Part shown: positions 1 through 11,364 of the stretch, piece after piece
Numbering within the stretch: position 1 is the stretch's first letter
Layout: each line of letters opens with the position of its first letter
Assembly: GCF_000002985.6 (NCBI RefSeq)
Contig: NC_003284.9
Span: 15,066,001-15,130,000, forward strand
Length of the DNA: 64,000 nucleotides
Direction: 5' to 3'
DNA from: Caenorhabditis elegans
Lineage: Eukaryota; Nematoda; Chromadorea; Rhabditida; Rhabditidae
Made by a program: the position numbers and the translations under genes
The notes under the pieces: model-generated
Seen by the model: the letters and a program-made list of their open reading frames with translations, nothing else
The model's database searches: none
Told to the model about the DNA's origin: nothing

Positions 1-24
1 TAATCTTTAAATCGACATTTTCAG

Positions 25-1184
25 ATCTTTCTTTAAAGGATCAAAGTTCAATCCTTTATTCCACCCGTTTGTTATTGTGGACACATCTTGCGAAAAGGAA
101 ATGGAAAAACGGAATGAGACCTTTGAGTATTTGGTGTTTAACAACAATAATGAAAATGAAGGTTACGCTAATGTCGGTTAGTCACCTTTAAATTTATGAT
201 CTAAAAATTTGAAGAAACAATTTAAAGCGTTTCTAGTTTACTATTAACCTTTAATTTGCTTTATTATGATCAACATAACTATATTATAAGCATTTAATAC
301 AAATCGAAAATTGATTTCCGGCAGTTTAGGCATGCAACAGTTTAATAATATGTAGAAAAGTTTCGAAAAGTATAGGCACATTTTTCTCCAAATATTGATC
401 CTCCATTAGTTTTTTGAAGTAAAATTCAACAGTTTTTGATCTTTAAATCCTTCTTTAACGGTTTACAACTCTTTCAGCTGAAGCAAAGATCGCCATGCAC
501 CACTACAAACAACTTCTTAAATTGAAAGTTCAAGCTTCTGACATTGCGATCATCACTCCGTACAGAGGCCAAAGCCATGTTGTCAGACAAATGATGAGAA
601 AATTCGCCAATGAAGAATCGCGTTCAGATTGTTTTGACACTCACGTTGGAGACGTTGATAAAATTGTAGGAAAAGAGTTTGACGTTGTCATTTTCACTAT
701 GGTTCGATCAAACCCAAAATGTTTGTTTGATGTGTTTTTCATCAAAAAAATGTATTATTTCAGTGGACATGGGAAAAGCTGGTGACCCCCGTCGACTTCA
801 TGTCATTATTACAAAAGCAAAGAAACATTTCATGTTCATTGGAAACGGATTTCTCCTTGCCGAAAACAACATGAATCATATTAATAAACTGTTTAAGTAT
901 GTTCTGTTCCATTCCAAATTTCAATTATATTTTTCTTTTCAACTTTCGAGATCAGAAATTCTTGCAGCATTTTCAATAGCCCTTGTATCGGAATTCGCAC
1001 TAATCGTTTCAACCCGAACAAAATGTTCGGTCAAGATGAACATGTCCAAAACTCAGTTGAAATGTGCTACGGGCATAAGTTTAAGTACTTCATTGAGTAC
1101 AGTAACGATGGCAAAATGCTCGATTGGTGCAAACAGAAAAACGAAGAAAGAGATCAAGAAATTAGACAACTCAACAATTGTTGA
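25..1184 (+). CDS. UPF1-like superfamily 1 helicase, C-terminal part (5' end outside window)
   Basis: Exons 25-176, 478-720, 764-896 and 968-1184 join in frame to 247 codons and a TGA stop. The first visible exon enters from an intron, so the ATPase N-terminal half lies off the window. Seen: ITPYRGQ (motif IV region), VGDVDKIVGKEFDVVIFT, which matches the motif V region of UPF1/SMUBP2/senataxin-type helicases, and GDPRRLHVIIT followed by KAKKHFMFIGN, the motif VI region. Family role: ATP-dependent 5'-3' unwinding or remodelling of RNA or DNA. Odd: motif VI is normally TRAR, with an arginine that contacts the ATP gamma-phosphate. Here it reads TKAK, so activity may be altered. A tail of about 70 residues after motif VI is cysteine-containing and charged, and I do not recognise it. 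A nematode-specific helicase paralogue is more likely than UPF1 itself. Confidence 0.85.
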
Positions 1185-1532
1185 ATACCATTCTGAAAGT
1201 AATAGGCATCTCCGTCGTCAGAATTATCAAGTTTGTTTTTTGTGTTTTTTTTGTTTTTCAATGCGTTCTTGTTCTATCTCATGTTAACACCTCCTACCAC
1301 TTCATTTTCACATGTGTATCGTATTCAATTTTTATGCATTGAGCTATTCTTAATCCAGTATGGTGCAATTCCACCTCATAAAAACATTCATTCAAATGTT
1401 CGAACTTTCTCTCTCCCCCATCCTCCCACCCCAATCTCATTTGTCAAATTGTCATTTTTTAATGACTTTTTCAAACAAATACATATATTTATTACTTAAA
1501 ACACTTCTAATATGAAATAAACTTTAATGTTT
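1185..1532. other. convergent 3' intergenic region
   Basis: Short spacer between the stop codons of the helicase (+) and the MAM protein (-). It is T-rich, as expected for two facing 3' UTRs. An AATAAA lies at about 1516 on the + strand and would fit the helicase transcript. No further gene is visible. Confidence 0.6.
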
Positions 1533-3546
1533 CTAAAAATCGCACGCCGTCAAACTTGTCATTGGGTCGAAAAGATCGATTTGATCGAGTGCAAAGTATG
1601 AGAACTCATTTCGCAGGTTCCTTATTGAGAAGTCAATCTGAAAATTTATTTGATCACGGAATTTTGAATAATTGAAAGTTCTTCAACTCACCGTTCCATT
1701 TACTGAAAGAAATACTCGTTTGCATTGCCATTCTTGGGAGAACCGGTCAACAGAGGTTACATTGTATAATCTGAAAGTAAGCAATCATTGAAACTTTGTG
1801 ATTTTCACAAAAAAAAAAGCATACGTACACAAGTTTTTCACTCGATTCCTCCGGCCTCAAAATCACTTCAAAATCAGTTCCAATTAATTCGGAGAAGTAA
1901 CAAAACTGCAATCCATAGGTTCTTGGGATTTTCAACTTCCCAAGAGACAAACTAGCATCACCGGGTCCTTTGACATAACCATAATCTCCTTCTAAAGAAT
2001 CAACATTTTTCCCAAAACTTGTTGAGAACTTGCCTAGTGGTTTCAAAATCCCGGTCGGCCTCGGTCCCACTGCTTCACTTGTAACTTCCCACTTTTTGCC
2101 CATCTTTTTCAAGCAGTCTCCAGAATCAAAGTCGCATTTTATAGAGTTACAAACTGATTTTGTGACGTTTTGAAGTTTGGGAATATGCGGTACTAAAAAT
2201 TAAATTTCTTTTTTCTGCTTTGTCTATGGAAAACTTACTCATTTGACACTGATAGATAGCAGTTGTGTTATAAGATATATCATCAATTGCTGCAGCCCCA
2301 CCTTGAACCCCAAATGCGTCCAAACTGAATCCATATGCTTCAATGACAATCTGAACAGAAAAAAATAAATTAAAAACCAAAGTTTGAAATTTGGCAAAAC
2401 CTCAAACATGGTCATTATACTTCCTGGAATTAAAACCACGGCTGACTTGCCGGGCTTCCGCTTCACATTTTCACTGCACCATGAATATCGGCGACGCATA
2501 GAGGGAGGTCTGAAAGTGTTATTTGAATAGTTTGCACATTTTTGAAAATTGTAACAGATGTGTTTTTGTTATTTTTTTCTAAAAAATGGAACATGAAAAA
2601 TTTCTCTGTTCAAAAAACAATAAGGCAGTTCATCATCGGCAATGGATAAAGATACCAAAACAAAAAATGTTTCCCGGCACAGATACTCCTACCTAATACA
2701 CACCCGAACCTTCACGCCAGGCGAAGTCCAATGCCGGAAGCGAACGATCCCGTCTCCTTGTTGACATTGTATTGGGTCACTCACCAGCATCGCCGAATAC
2801 ATTTCGGGAAGCTTCTGCTGAATGCCAACAAGTAGAAAGAACCCATCTGGAATATTTTAGTTTTCATGAAATATTTCAAATTTTAGTCTACCTGGCTTAT
2901 CGCTGGTTAAGAAAACACCTTCGCCAGCACGACCCCATGCTCCTCTCATTCTGATAAAGTCCAGCTCGTCTCCGGTGCCATAGCAACCATTTTTCTCATT
3001 GTGCCATCTGGAACAGTTTTTAGCGTTGAGTTAATTCAAAAACAAAACTTAGAATTCAGAAGATACTTAGCAACTTGCATATTTTTAGGCGCCGATTTTA
3101 ACGAATTTCGTATGAGTATGAGTTACAATAATTGTGTCCAAATCTCAGTCATGCTTTTTCTTTAATGTTGCACATAAGTGATAAAACCTTTGAAAAACTG
3201 ATTACCTGCAAGATCTTGTGAAGAAAGAGTCAAAATCATGACATTCTAAATCACATGGACACTGTATTACAACATTTCCAAATGGCGATCCCTCCTTGAA
3301 CATTGGAAATATAATATCAACATCTGTATGGCCTCCCAGCATTTCTGAATCGTAATTTACTTTTAAAAGTTAGATGAAAAACTACTTCTCAATTTTGGAA
3401 CTTCGTTACTGAAATATGCAGCATCTATTAATTGACTTGTGGGGCATTGACCTTAATTGTAAGTTTTGTTATATTCACTCAAATATTGGCCACTTACAAT
3501 AAATCGAAAAAATTTTGAACAGTAGCAATAATATTAAAAAGATCAT
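1533..3546 (-). CDS. secreted MAM-domain protein (two MAM-like domains)
   Basis: Ten exons (3498-3546, 3386-3451, 3206-3344, 2892-3007, 2693-2846, 2401-2509, 2239-2350, 1829-2192, 1692-1770, 1533-1637) give 430 residues. The start begins a clear signal peptide (MIFLILLLLFKIFSIYC). A TTTCTCTCCAG acceptor lies 17 bases upstream, so the start after trans-splicing is preferred over the in-frame ATG at 3634-3636. The first MAM-like region has GDELDFIRMRG, DGFFLLVG, and AIDDISY near its end. The second starts IKCDFDSGDCLKKMG, the CxFExGxC opening of MAM folds, and ends near YFALDQIDLF. MAM domains mediate adhesion or oligomerisation outside the cell. No transmembrane segment or GPI signal is seen at the C terminus. 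It shares its architecture with the protein at 36100-41741. The exon 3498/3451 junction uses a weak acceptor (TTAAG) but keeps phase. Confidence 0.85.
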
Positions 3547-3742
3547 TAGAAGTATTAAGGGAACTGGAGAGAAACATGAAAAGGAAACGTTTTTGTGAAT
3601 TCTGAGACTGTAGGAGATCGCGCGCTTTTTCCACATTTTTCCGGAAGAAAAAAGCAAACAAAAAACTTGAAACAGTCTACTAAGGTGATGTAAGAAGAGA
3701 AAGTACTTGAGTCCACAAATAAAAACTTTATTCATTTTTTGG
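3547..3742 (-). promoter_or_regulatory. probable intercistronic region of a two-gene operon
   Basis: 196 bases separate the stop of the WD40/coiled-coil gene from the MAM-protein start on the same strand. On the minus strand it holds AATAAA (plus-strand 3728-3733), then a pyrimidine-rich stretch, then the acceptor TTTCTCTCCAG ending at 3564. Spacing of 100-200 bases between poly(A) signal and a trans-splice acceptor is typical of C. elegans operons using SL2. The operon call is inference. Confidence 0.5.
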
Positions 3743-6700
3743 TTACAATGGGGCTTTGTATCGTTTATCGAGATCAACGTTTTGAGATTTAGCAAGTAAA
3801 TTGAGAACGGAGTGTTCTAGGCGTCGAGGGTCATAGACACATCCTGCTAATTGATCAATACGTGCTTCCAAATCTTGCATTCGTCGCTTCCAGAGATGAC
3901 TCTGAATAAACCATTTGTAGATATTTTGTAAACATATTGTTTAAGATAACCGAAATTACTATCACAAGAATATGAGAAAATAAATTACCGTATATTCTCT
4001 GTCAGTTTTGCATGCCCTACTAATTTCTGGACACCTTCCCAATACTATTAGAGACTGCAAGACTACTAGAGACTGCAAGACTGCAGTCTAGTAAAATACC
4101 GCAATACTAATCTTGTAAGGTGTATTTGGCTGCAATACTAAATAATCAGTACGCATAATAGATAAGCCATATGTAGAAAATATAAGGTAAGGCTTCCATG
4201 GGAGACGAGTGCGTTTTCAGGACCCGACACCTGCCTTCAACCTGCAAGCCTCACGCCGGCCTCTCGCCTCATTTCTGCACTATGGCAAGACCACACAGTG
4301 TGAAAAGTGGTTCCCTCACCGCGGCCGACACTTTTCGGGTTCCGCGCGGCACAAAACAGGAGGCGCGGCTCGCAGTGCGATACAGGCGAAGGTCGCCGCA
4401 AGGCGTTTTGGTGCCTAATATTCGGACAAAAAATATATTCTGCTCACCTGTTGAAGCACCTCATGGTACTGTTTTGTCTGAATCGAATAGTTCTTCTTGA
4501 CTTTCGTGTAGGTCCGTGTTATTTCATTTTCTTTATTGCGAAGTTTCTGGACAAGTTCTTTCAGCTTAAATCACATCAAATAAACAATCTAATAAAGTAT
4601 CAATCTTACACTTTGTATTTCTGCCTCTTGCCTTTGATTTTCTTCCCTCGTGTGTTCGATCTGCTGCTTTGCAATTCTCAACATAGAATTCACTTTTGCG
4701 TTTTCATCTCCAATATGATCACGTTGTTCGTTGAGTTGAACACACTTAAAATAGCTACTAGAATCTAGTCTGCAAACTTTTCCCGTACCGTTGCTTTCAA
4801 TGCCCAAATTTCAGCTTCTAAAAGCTCAACATCTTCCCTGTGATTTTCTTTGAGTTTCTGGGTGTTTGCTTCTTTTTCGTCTCTCAAAGCCCCCAGTTCT
4901 TCGTGTTTTTTTAGAGTTTCAAATTTCAACTCTTTGATGGTTTTTTTCAACTGTAAAATAATTTGTATGTTCAGAACTTAAATCTTCTTACATTTTCAAT
5001 TTCCAGTTGATTATTGGCAGCTTTAATGGAAAATTGTTTCTCTGTAATATGAAACGAGCCGATCATATCTCGGTGCTTCCGCTCTGCATCATCTTTTATA
5101 GTTTTGATCTGCCACAATAAAGTTCAATTATTTCACATTTCCCCATTACTCACTTCATTTTGTTTCTCTTCCAACTGTCGGAATGACTTCCTTATTTGAT
5201 CTTCAATCATCGTCTCATATTTTCTCTTCTGGTGAGTACTCTCGTCCTCGTACAACCCCTTCAAGTTTGATATTGTCCTCTGTTTGATAGCCTCTGATTC
5301 GTTGAAGTCTCTTTCAAAAGTCTTTAAAAAGAAGTCATTTTTTGAACGTTTCTTATTATGGTAACCTTGACTCTTTCCTTGTAGTTCTTCATAGTTTCAT
5401 CAAATTCAGTCTTTATCTGTTGCAATTCGTTGTTTGTTCTAGTTGTGAAGAGATTCAAAAACTTTTCAGTGTTTTCTTTAATAAGGTTTCGTTCAGAATT
5501 GATGTCTCGCAGCAGCGATTTCTGAAATAGACAATTTTTTGGGTATTTTACTTTTTTAACAGATCTTGTTTTTTCAATTTGTGTTGATCAAAGGTGGAGT
5601 AGCGCCAGTGGGGAAATTGTTAAAAATTACTCCAATAGTGCCAAAATGACCGAAAATCATAATACAACTTTCCAAAAAAATTTTGAAATTTTTTAGAAAT
5701 TACTGTCAAAAAGTGGCAATTAGTCAGTTTTTGCCACTCTTAATTTTGGAAGTTGACCAAAAAATTGTTTTTTACTGCATTTTTTATACCGTAATTATGT
5801 TTCAATTGTTTGCATTAAAACATTGTAGAGGTGCGATATTGCTTTGGATTTTCTCAAAATCTCATATTTTTCAAAATTTTGGTAATTCGCCAAAAAAATC
5901 TAAAATTTTTAATATGATATTCACTTATTTTGGAAGATTATAAGTGTATTTAAACAAAATCCCCACTGGGGTTACTAAACCTTAAATTAAATTTAACAGA
6001 GCATGTAGAAAATTTCATATTAATTGTGCAAAATGGTGTCAATATGTACAAGTATCTACAAAAGCTTGAAACGTCGATGAGCGATTTGTTTTTTTTTTGT
6101 TATTTTAGGTTTTTAATCAAATCACGAATGAAAAAAAACGGAGGAAATCTCCAACTCAGAAGTTATTACCACAGTAACTTACTAAATTAATCACTCCAGT
6201 GAAATAGCACAAAATAATATCTTGAACCTCATCGGGAACTTTATCAGTTAGCTTCAAAACTCCTACACTTCCATTCTCATAACCCACCAAAAATTCGTCA
6301 TCAAACGCTCGTATCTGAAAATGTATTCATATTATAGCAATCTATGTTTCTAGATGCAAAAATAAAATTACAGCCGTTATTCGAAGCTTTTTGATTTTGC
6401 TCTTCACCACAAAAGGTTCATCCAATGCGGATGCTGCAGAACACAAAACTTCCCCACAATCAGCGGTGATGAAAACAAAATTGTTATTGCCTGAAATTTG
6501 AAACAAAAAATAAAATTACACAGTTGTTTTTAGTATTTCAGACGAATAAATAACCTTCAATCAACTCGGATGTAATGGAAAACCCGATGTCTGAAGCGTG
6601 CATATTGACATTTGATAAGTCCTGCAAAACACAAAACACTTGACAATCATCACCCTTTTCACATGTTCTTTACTTTGCCATGTTTTATTCTTGAAACAAT

Positions 6701-9700
6701 AAACTTCTGATTCAGAAGCAATAAAGTTGTGTTGGAGTAGCCCATTGATTGGAAAAAGTGCAATTTGTAATCGGTGCTCCAGAGAATCTTTTTGCTCGAT
6801 AAGTCCACACAGAATACATTATCACTCTTTGTCAGAAACATTAGAAATTTGTTATCTCTCGAGAATAACATCTGTTTCGTGTCCTAAAATATTGTACCCA
6901 AAACGGTTTTGCTAGACAGTAACTTTCACGTTGTAAACCTTTCGGCCAGCTATTTGTTCAGACATCAAAATAGATCGATCTTCAGTGCGAAAAACAATGA
7001 ATCCGGTCTCATATAATATTGCCAAAGTTGACATGTCATATGAATCGATGGCGGCCCGCAAAAAGGGAAAACGATTGATCGAACTGTGATGATTAATCGA
7101 TTCTGTCACATACCATTATCAATTCCTTTTCAAATATCGACTCGGCTGCCTTGAGGCCGTCTAACATTACTGTATAACTTTCGACACATGTTTTGGTAAC
7201 CACTAGAAGTTTGTGAGATGCAGCGAGGACGGTGAAGAAGAAGGCGTCGGGCACTCTACTCGAACAAAGTACACGGCTGAAAATTTTATGTTGAACTTGT
7301 TATCGTAAAGGGTCTTCTTGATTTTTTCTAAACTTTATGCTTTGAACTACAAACTATTTTATTTGTTTGTTGGAGTAGTGATAAACTGTAGTTAAAAAAT
7401 AACAAACACCACAAAGTATCCAACTGACGCCCAAAAAATTAGGCTTAAAATTGTATAAAATTAGACAATATTTTATAGTGGACATTTAAATACAAAAAAT
7501 AACTTCCAAACAAAAATGCCTGCTTTTCTACAACTCACCACTAGGGCTTCCATTAAAACAGGAGCGGTTTAAAGACCTGAAACCTGCCTCAAACATTCCC
7601 GCTTCACGCAAGCCTCATGGCCCTGAAATGGGATCAAAGACTTAAAACCAGATAGTGCAAAATATGGTTCTTTTGCAGCGGCCGACACTTTTCGGGTTCC
7701 GCACTGCACTATACAAAAGACGCAGCTTGCGGAGCGAGGCAGGCAGGAGGGACGCGCCAAGCTTACATGAAAGCCACAATATACAAGGAGCCAATTAGCT
7801 ACGTACTTACAAGGGATCATAACACTTGCGACCTAATTTGTCTTGAATAAATTTCAACAACGTATGCCTGAAGGTAGACAAAAAAGTCTTCAGGAAATCC
7901 CTATATGCACTTTTTTGGCTTGATCTACATAGATCTACAAAAAATGCGGGAGAAGAGACTCATAGTTCTCAAAATATTTCGCATGGTTAAGAACTTGCTG
8001 ACGTCACATTTCTGAGAAAACAATTCCCGCATTTTTTGTAGATCAAACCGTGATGGGACAGCCTGGCAGCACGTGCATGAAAAAAATAACAAAAGCCACG
8101 TGGACGTTGCGAATGTCATTTTTCATTATCGAAGATGTAACATTAAAATGGATACCAGAAAACTGATGAAAATGGTTGTATACAAAATTTAAATTTAAGC
8201 ATGAAATTTTAATTTAATTTTTTGAATGATCATGTTTTCCTTTCGTCAATACATTCCCCGACACAAACTGACTTTGTAAGTTTCGAAAACACAACGAACA
8301 ACCCAGTATCATCCAGAGTGATAATTGTTGAGTCGGTTGCTCGAAGCCCGACTACTTTATTGCAATGTCTAACTGTAACCACGTCTCCATCGAAAGAATT
8401 CAACTTTGACAGATATTGAATAGAGATTCTTTGTAGGGCGTTGCCGCTGTCATAAAGCAAATTCTCGTCGCCAAAATCGAAAGATAAAGAGTGATAACTC
8501 TTTAATAGGAAGTCTGATATCTGAAATTAAAAAATTGTCACATTTCAATCTTTGTTCATCTCACAATCAACGCTCGGCACGAACTCCACGATGGCCCATT
8601 TTCCGCATTCGAGTCAAAAATCAAAATAATTCCGGAACCGGTTTGACACGCGAGACGACGTGTCGTGCTGCGAATTGAGATAATCCCGATGTTAACTGAG
8701 TCGTTCAATATCCTTTAAGAAACATTGATCATTCTTACACAACAAAAGTGTTAACTGACTTTTCAGAAAGTTTTCGAATATCCACCACTTCCAATGAAAT
8801 AGTTTCTCGATAAATATGCAAAAATCCCGTAGTGCTTCCAAACATGATATTCACATCGTTTGCCCAGTCGTGACAAGTAACACCTGGCAGCAAAATTGTC
8901 GAAAAGTTTTCTATATGCCCACCACTGGCTCTGAGCAAGTACGCAGTTCCGCCGCCGAGTGCACATAGAACTCCCTCATCAGCAGGGCAAAAGGATATTT
9001 GCCAGTTTTTGGGAACTTTTTCAGCGATAATATTCCCTGTGCAATTATTGATACCATCTTTCACATCGAATGTTTGCAAATGAACTCGTTCTTCTAGTAC
9101 TGATAAACAAGCGATTATCTGGAAAAATGAAGGATTACAGTTAACTGTTTTTATTCGAAAGTGAAATTTTATTAGTGAATTAAAATTCTAAAATGTTGTC
9201 AATCTTACTCAATTTTGAAATTCAATAAAAAATACAATTCTTCAGGACAATTCTAATTTCTGATAAAGACTCCTAGCTGAGTGAGGCGCGAAATGCGGGC
9301 TTCACGCTGACGCTGTGCGCCGCTGTGTGTGCGCAATGATATGTAAAAGTTAGTTATTAGAAGCGGCCGACACATTCGGGGTTCCGCAGCTTAGCGTGAA
9401 ACGAGTAGTTTCGTGTGTGTGCAACGTTGTGCGAAATGGTGGTTATTTGAAAGCGGCCGACACGTTCGGAGTTCCGCGCCGCACTACCTCATGGGAGCCC
9501 CAATTCTGATAAAACCCTATTGCCGGAAGCCTGAGAGATGTGCAGGACTACCAAAAGTTGTAAGACTACTAATGGGAATAACCTAATCTGGAGTTTTGAG
9601 TTAAACTTTTTCTCAAAAAAACTTCTAATATTAATTTTTCTAATTAAATACCTTCCAATTATTTTTATAGATAAATTGACTTAATACTTTAAATTTGAAA

Positions 9701-10480
9701 AAAAAACGTACTCCGAGATTCCATATTTTAAAAAAATCATAGATCATGTTTCAAACCTCTGCAGCTTGAGAAATGCACATTTCCGTCGAGAGGTACTGCG
9801 TTCCATACACTGCCTTCTCTTCGCCAATTGCTAATTCCAATGAATAAACTACCACTTTTGCAACATTTTCCTCTTCAATCGCTACCGCAAAAATTGAAAA
9901 ATCATTGGACACTGATAATGCAGTGACCCGTCCGAGCAACTTCATAGATTTTAGAATTGGCTGCTCTTCAGCAAAATCAACATGTTTCACATCTCCGTTT
10001 TCCAGGATAATAATCGTTTTACCAGAGGCAAAGGCAGCCCGGTCGTATCCGGAAACGGAACAAATTTCACTTGGTGCGGGCAAACTGGTCATATTGCTTA
10101 TTGTCAATGAAAACTTCAGGGGTTTTTTGGGCGGTTTGCTTAAAAGTTGTTTTTTTTTTCAAAATTTCGAATAGGCATATATTACTTTAAACCAAGTTGC
10201 GTCAAAAGCCCGAAGCTTGGCAGCGAGCTCTGTTTTCAGAAAATCTTTTGCGTCGTCTTTATCACTCTCCTCGCTGTTTTCTCTGGGCTGTATAGCCGAT
10301 ACCTGTCAAGATAGAAATTATACGACAAAGTTATTGCAATAATTGCATCACTTTTCTGTTGCGATTCGTATCTTTCTTGATCGGTATCGCTGATGACTTG
10401 CTGTTTGTTGCACTTGAAGACACCTTTCTTGCAGCACTCACAAAACTAGACTCCGATCGGGATGCGGGCAGGCTACTCAT
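3743..10480 (-). CDS. WD40-repeat plus coiled-coil protein, CFAP57/WDR65-like architecture
   Basis: Exons: 10352-10480, 10186-10302, 9757-10113, 8760-9118, 8565-8712, 8273-8520, 7166-7276, 6939-7083, 6674-6883, 6555-6621, 6372-6490, 6183-6314, 5366-5521, 5154-5321, 4992-5108, 4789-4950, 4610-4744, 4448-4564, 3743-3901; 1051 residues. The N terminus (about 1-80) is Ser-rich and charged. Beta-propeller-like segments fill about 85-680, for example WQISFCPADEGVLCALGGG, CHDWANDVNIMFGSTTGFL and YENGSVGVLKL. From about residue 690 to 1000 the chain is a nearly continuous coiled coil rich in E, K, Q and R. A short tail follows with RRMQDLEARIDQLAG. Propeller then coiled coil is the layout of CFAP57, a ciliary protein, but homology is judged by layout and a few motifs only. 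Uncertain points: the 3' end of the 7166-7276 exon and the acceptor at 10113. An AATAAA lies just past the stop. Confidence 0.8.
3987..4146. repeat. degenerate MITE copy related to the element at 43293-43731
   Basis: In an intron of the WD40/coiled-coil gene. It begins TACCGTATATTCTCTGTC, resembling the terminal repeat of the 43.3 kb element, and carries the same internal words (AATACTATTAGAGACTGCAA, GCAATACTAA). The right terminal repeat is not recognisable. Confidence 0.45.
4190..4425. repeat. GC-rich interspersed repeat with the GCGGCCGACAC motif
   Basis: Markedly GC-rich block inside an AT-rich intron. It contains GCGGCCGACACTTTTCGGG then TTCCGC at 4321-4345. It is similar over most of its length to 7553-7805. 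Long open frames here on the + strand are a by-product of composition. Confidence 0.6.
5591..5983. repeat. foldback element, AAGGTGGAGTAGCGCCAGTG family, copy 1
   Basis: The left end AAGGTGGAGTAGCGCCAGTG (5591) and right end CCCCACTGGGGTTACTAAAC (about 5961) are imperfect inverted repeats. They bound an AT-rich inner part containing GCCACTC and AAATTTTGG words, also seen at 19196-19614 and 35367-35680. Intronic in the WD40/coiled-coil gene. No coding capacity, so a non-autonomous element. Confidence 0.6.
7553..7805. repeat. GC-rich interspersed repeat, second copy of the 4.2 kb family
   Basis: Shares with 4190-4425 the phrases for acc(c)tgcctcaa, cctca, gcggccgacacttttcggg (7678-7702) and the following GGCGAAGG/GCGAGGC block. 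It is intronic in the WD40/coiled-coil gene. Confidence 0.55.
7912..8080. repeat. TGATCTAC...GTAGATCA inverted-repeat element, copy 1
   Basis: Left side TTGATCTACATAGATCTAC and AAAAATGCGGGAGAAGAG; right side CCCGCATTTTTTGTAGATCA then AACCGTGATGGGACAGCC. A TGACGTCA-type core sits in the middle. The same unit recurs at 51764-51950 and, with a changed middle, at 49749-49920. Confidence 0.6.
9270..9500. repeat. GC-rich repeat with two tandem GCGGCCGACAC units
   Basis: Two copies of the 25-bp motif at 9363-9387 and 9453-9477, separated by a GTGTGTGTGCAACG-like stretch. The block starts with GTGAGGCGCGAAATGCGGGC, a phrase echoed in reverse complement at 26871-27090. Intronic. Confidence 0.6.
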
Positions 10481-10877
10481 CGTATTTCATAGTTCGGATA
10501 AATGGAATAAAAAGTAACAAGTTTAAAATTATATAGCTGAGAAGAGGGGAATGTGTGAAGGTAGAAAATGCGGAATGGAGGTGAGTTAGAGTTTTTAAAA
10601 TTTTTCCAGATGGCTGGATTGTATTTCCGCTCAATTTCAACTAGTCAAGCCTTAGATTTTTTGCAGTAGAATATCAAAACACATTTTGGTTTCTTGTACG
10701 TTTTTGCAATGCTTTATTGGAAAATGTAAAAGAGAAAGAACATTCAAAGTTTCAAGAGAGTATTTAGAAGAGAGATTATAATAAAAAAAATTTAATAAAA
10801 TAATTCGAGAAAATAATATGAAGCAAACTAACAATTTGATTCAACTACGCAATGAACTCCATTTTCAACTCTCGGTA
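10481..10877. other. intergenic, nothing recognised
   Basis: About 400 bases between the start of the WD40/coiled-coil gene and the stop of the next minus-strand gene. It must hold the promoter of the former. I looked for a ciliary RFX X-box and saw no convincing one. Confidence 0.5.
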
Positions 10878-11312
10878 TCAATTCTGATTAGGAAAGATAA
10901 ATGGGACATTCGACATGAAACTTTCTTTGCGGAAGATACCTGTAATAAGATAACCGTTAAAATCACATGATATCGATTAAAACATTCAGCAAATGACTTA
11001 CCAATAATTGGCCTGCAAATCGGTTTAAGCGTAACTACTGCTATGTTAGAGACCGGTGAAGTCAATGGAGTGCTCACAGGTGGCGTGACTGGCGCACTGT
11101 GCGGCGATGAAAGACTTTGTACAGTCATTGCGGTCATCTCCGGCATAATCAGTCGGGGTGGTGTCTTCATCTCCACAACGGTATCATCTACCTGTAAATA
11201 GTGAATTGAGGTTGTCACAAGATACCAGACGATTTCTTACCCGAACCTTCTCAACGGAATGACGGTGGTTGCGACAATGATGGACAGTGCTCATCATAGG
11301 GAACGACGACAT
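10878..11312 (-). CDS. small Ser/Thr/Pro-rich protein, unknown
   Basis: Exons 11241-11312, 11002-11191 and 10878-10939 give 107 residues. The chosen ATG sits immediately after a TTCTTCAG acceptor (trans-splice or 5' UTR intron). The middle is proline, serine and threonine rich (SSPHSAPVTPPVSTPLTSPV). The end is GIFRKESFMSNVPFIFPNQN. No signal peptide, membrane helix or known domain is visible. Upstream exons at 11547-11607 and 11364-11483 encode a separate 59-codon frame (MLISQQNELTSRL...) with preferred C. elegans codons. That frame ends three bases before a good GTGAGC donor, so the true N terminus is unresolved: 5' UTR frame, separate short protein, or a fusion through a weak alternative donor. 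Confidence 0.6.
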
Positions 11313-11364
11313 CTGAAGAATTTTTCAAAATTAACATATTGTAAGGAGCTCTAGTTTGCTCACT

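Noticed and set aside
10481..10877. RFX X-box upstream of the CFAP57-like gene
   Set aside because: No RYYNYYATRRNRAC-type match could be found by eye.
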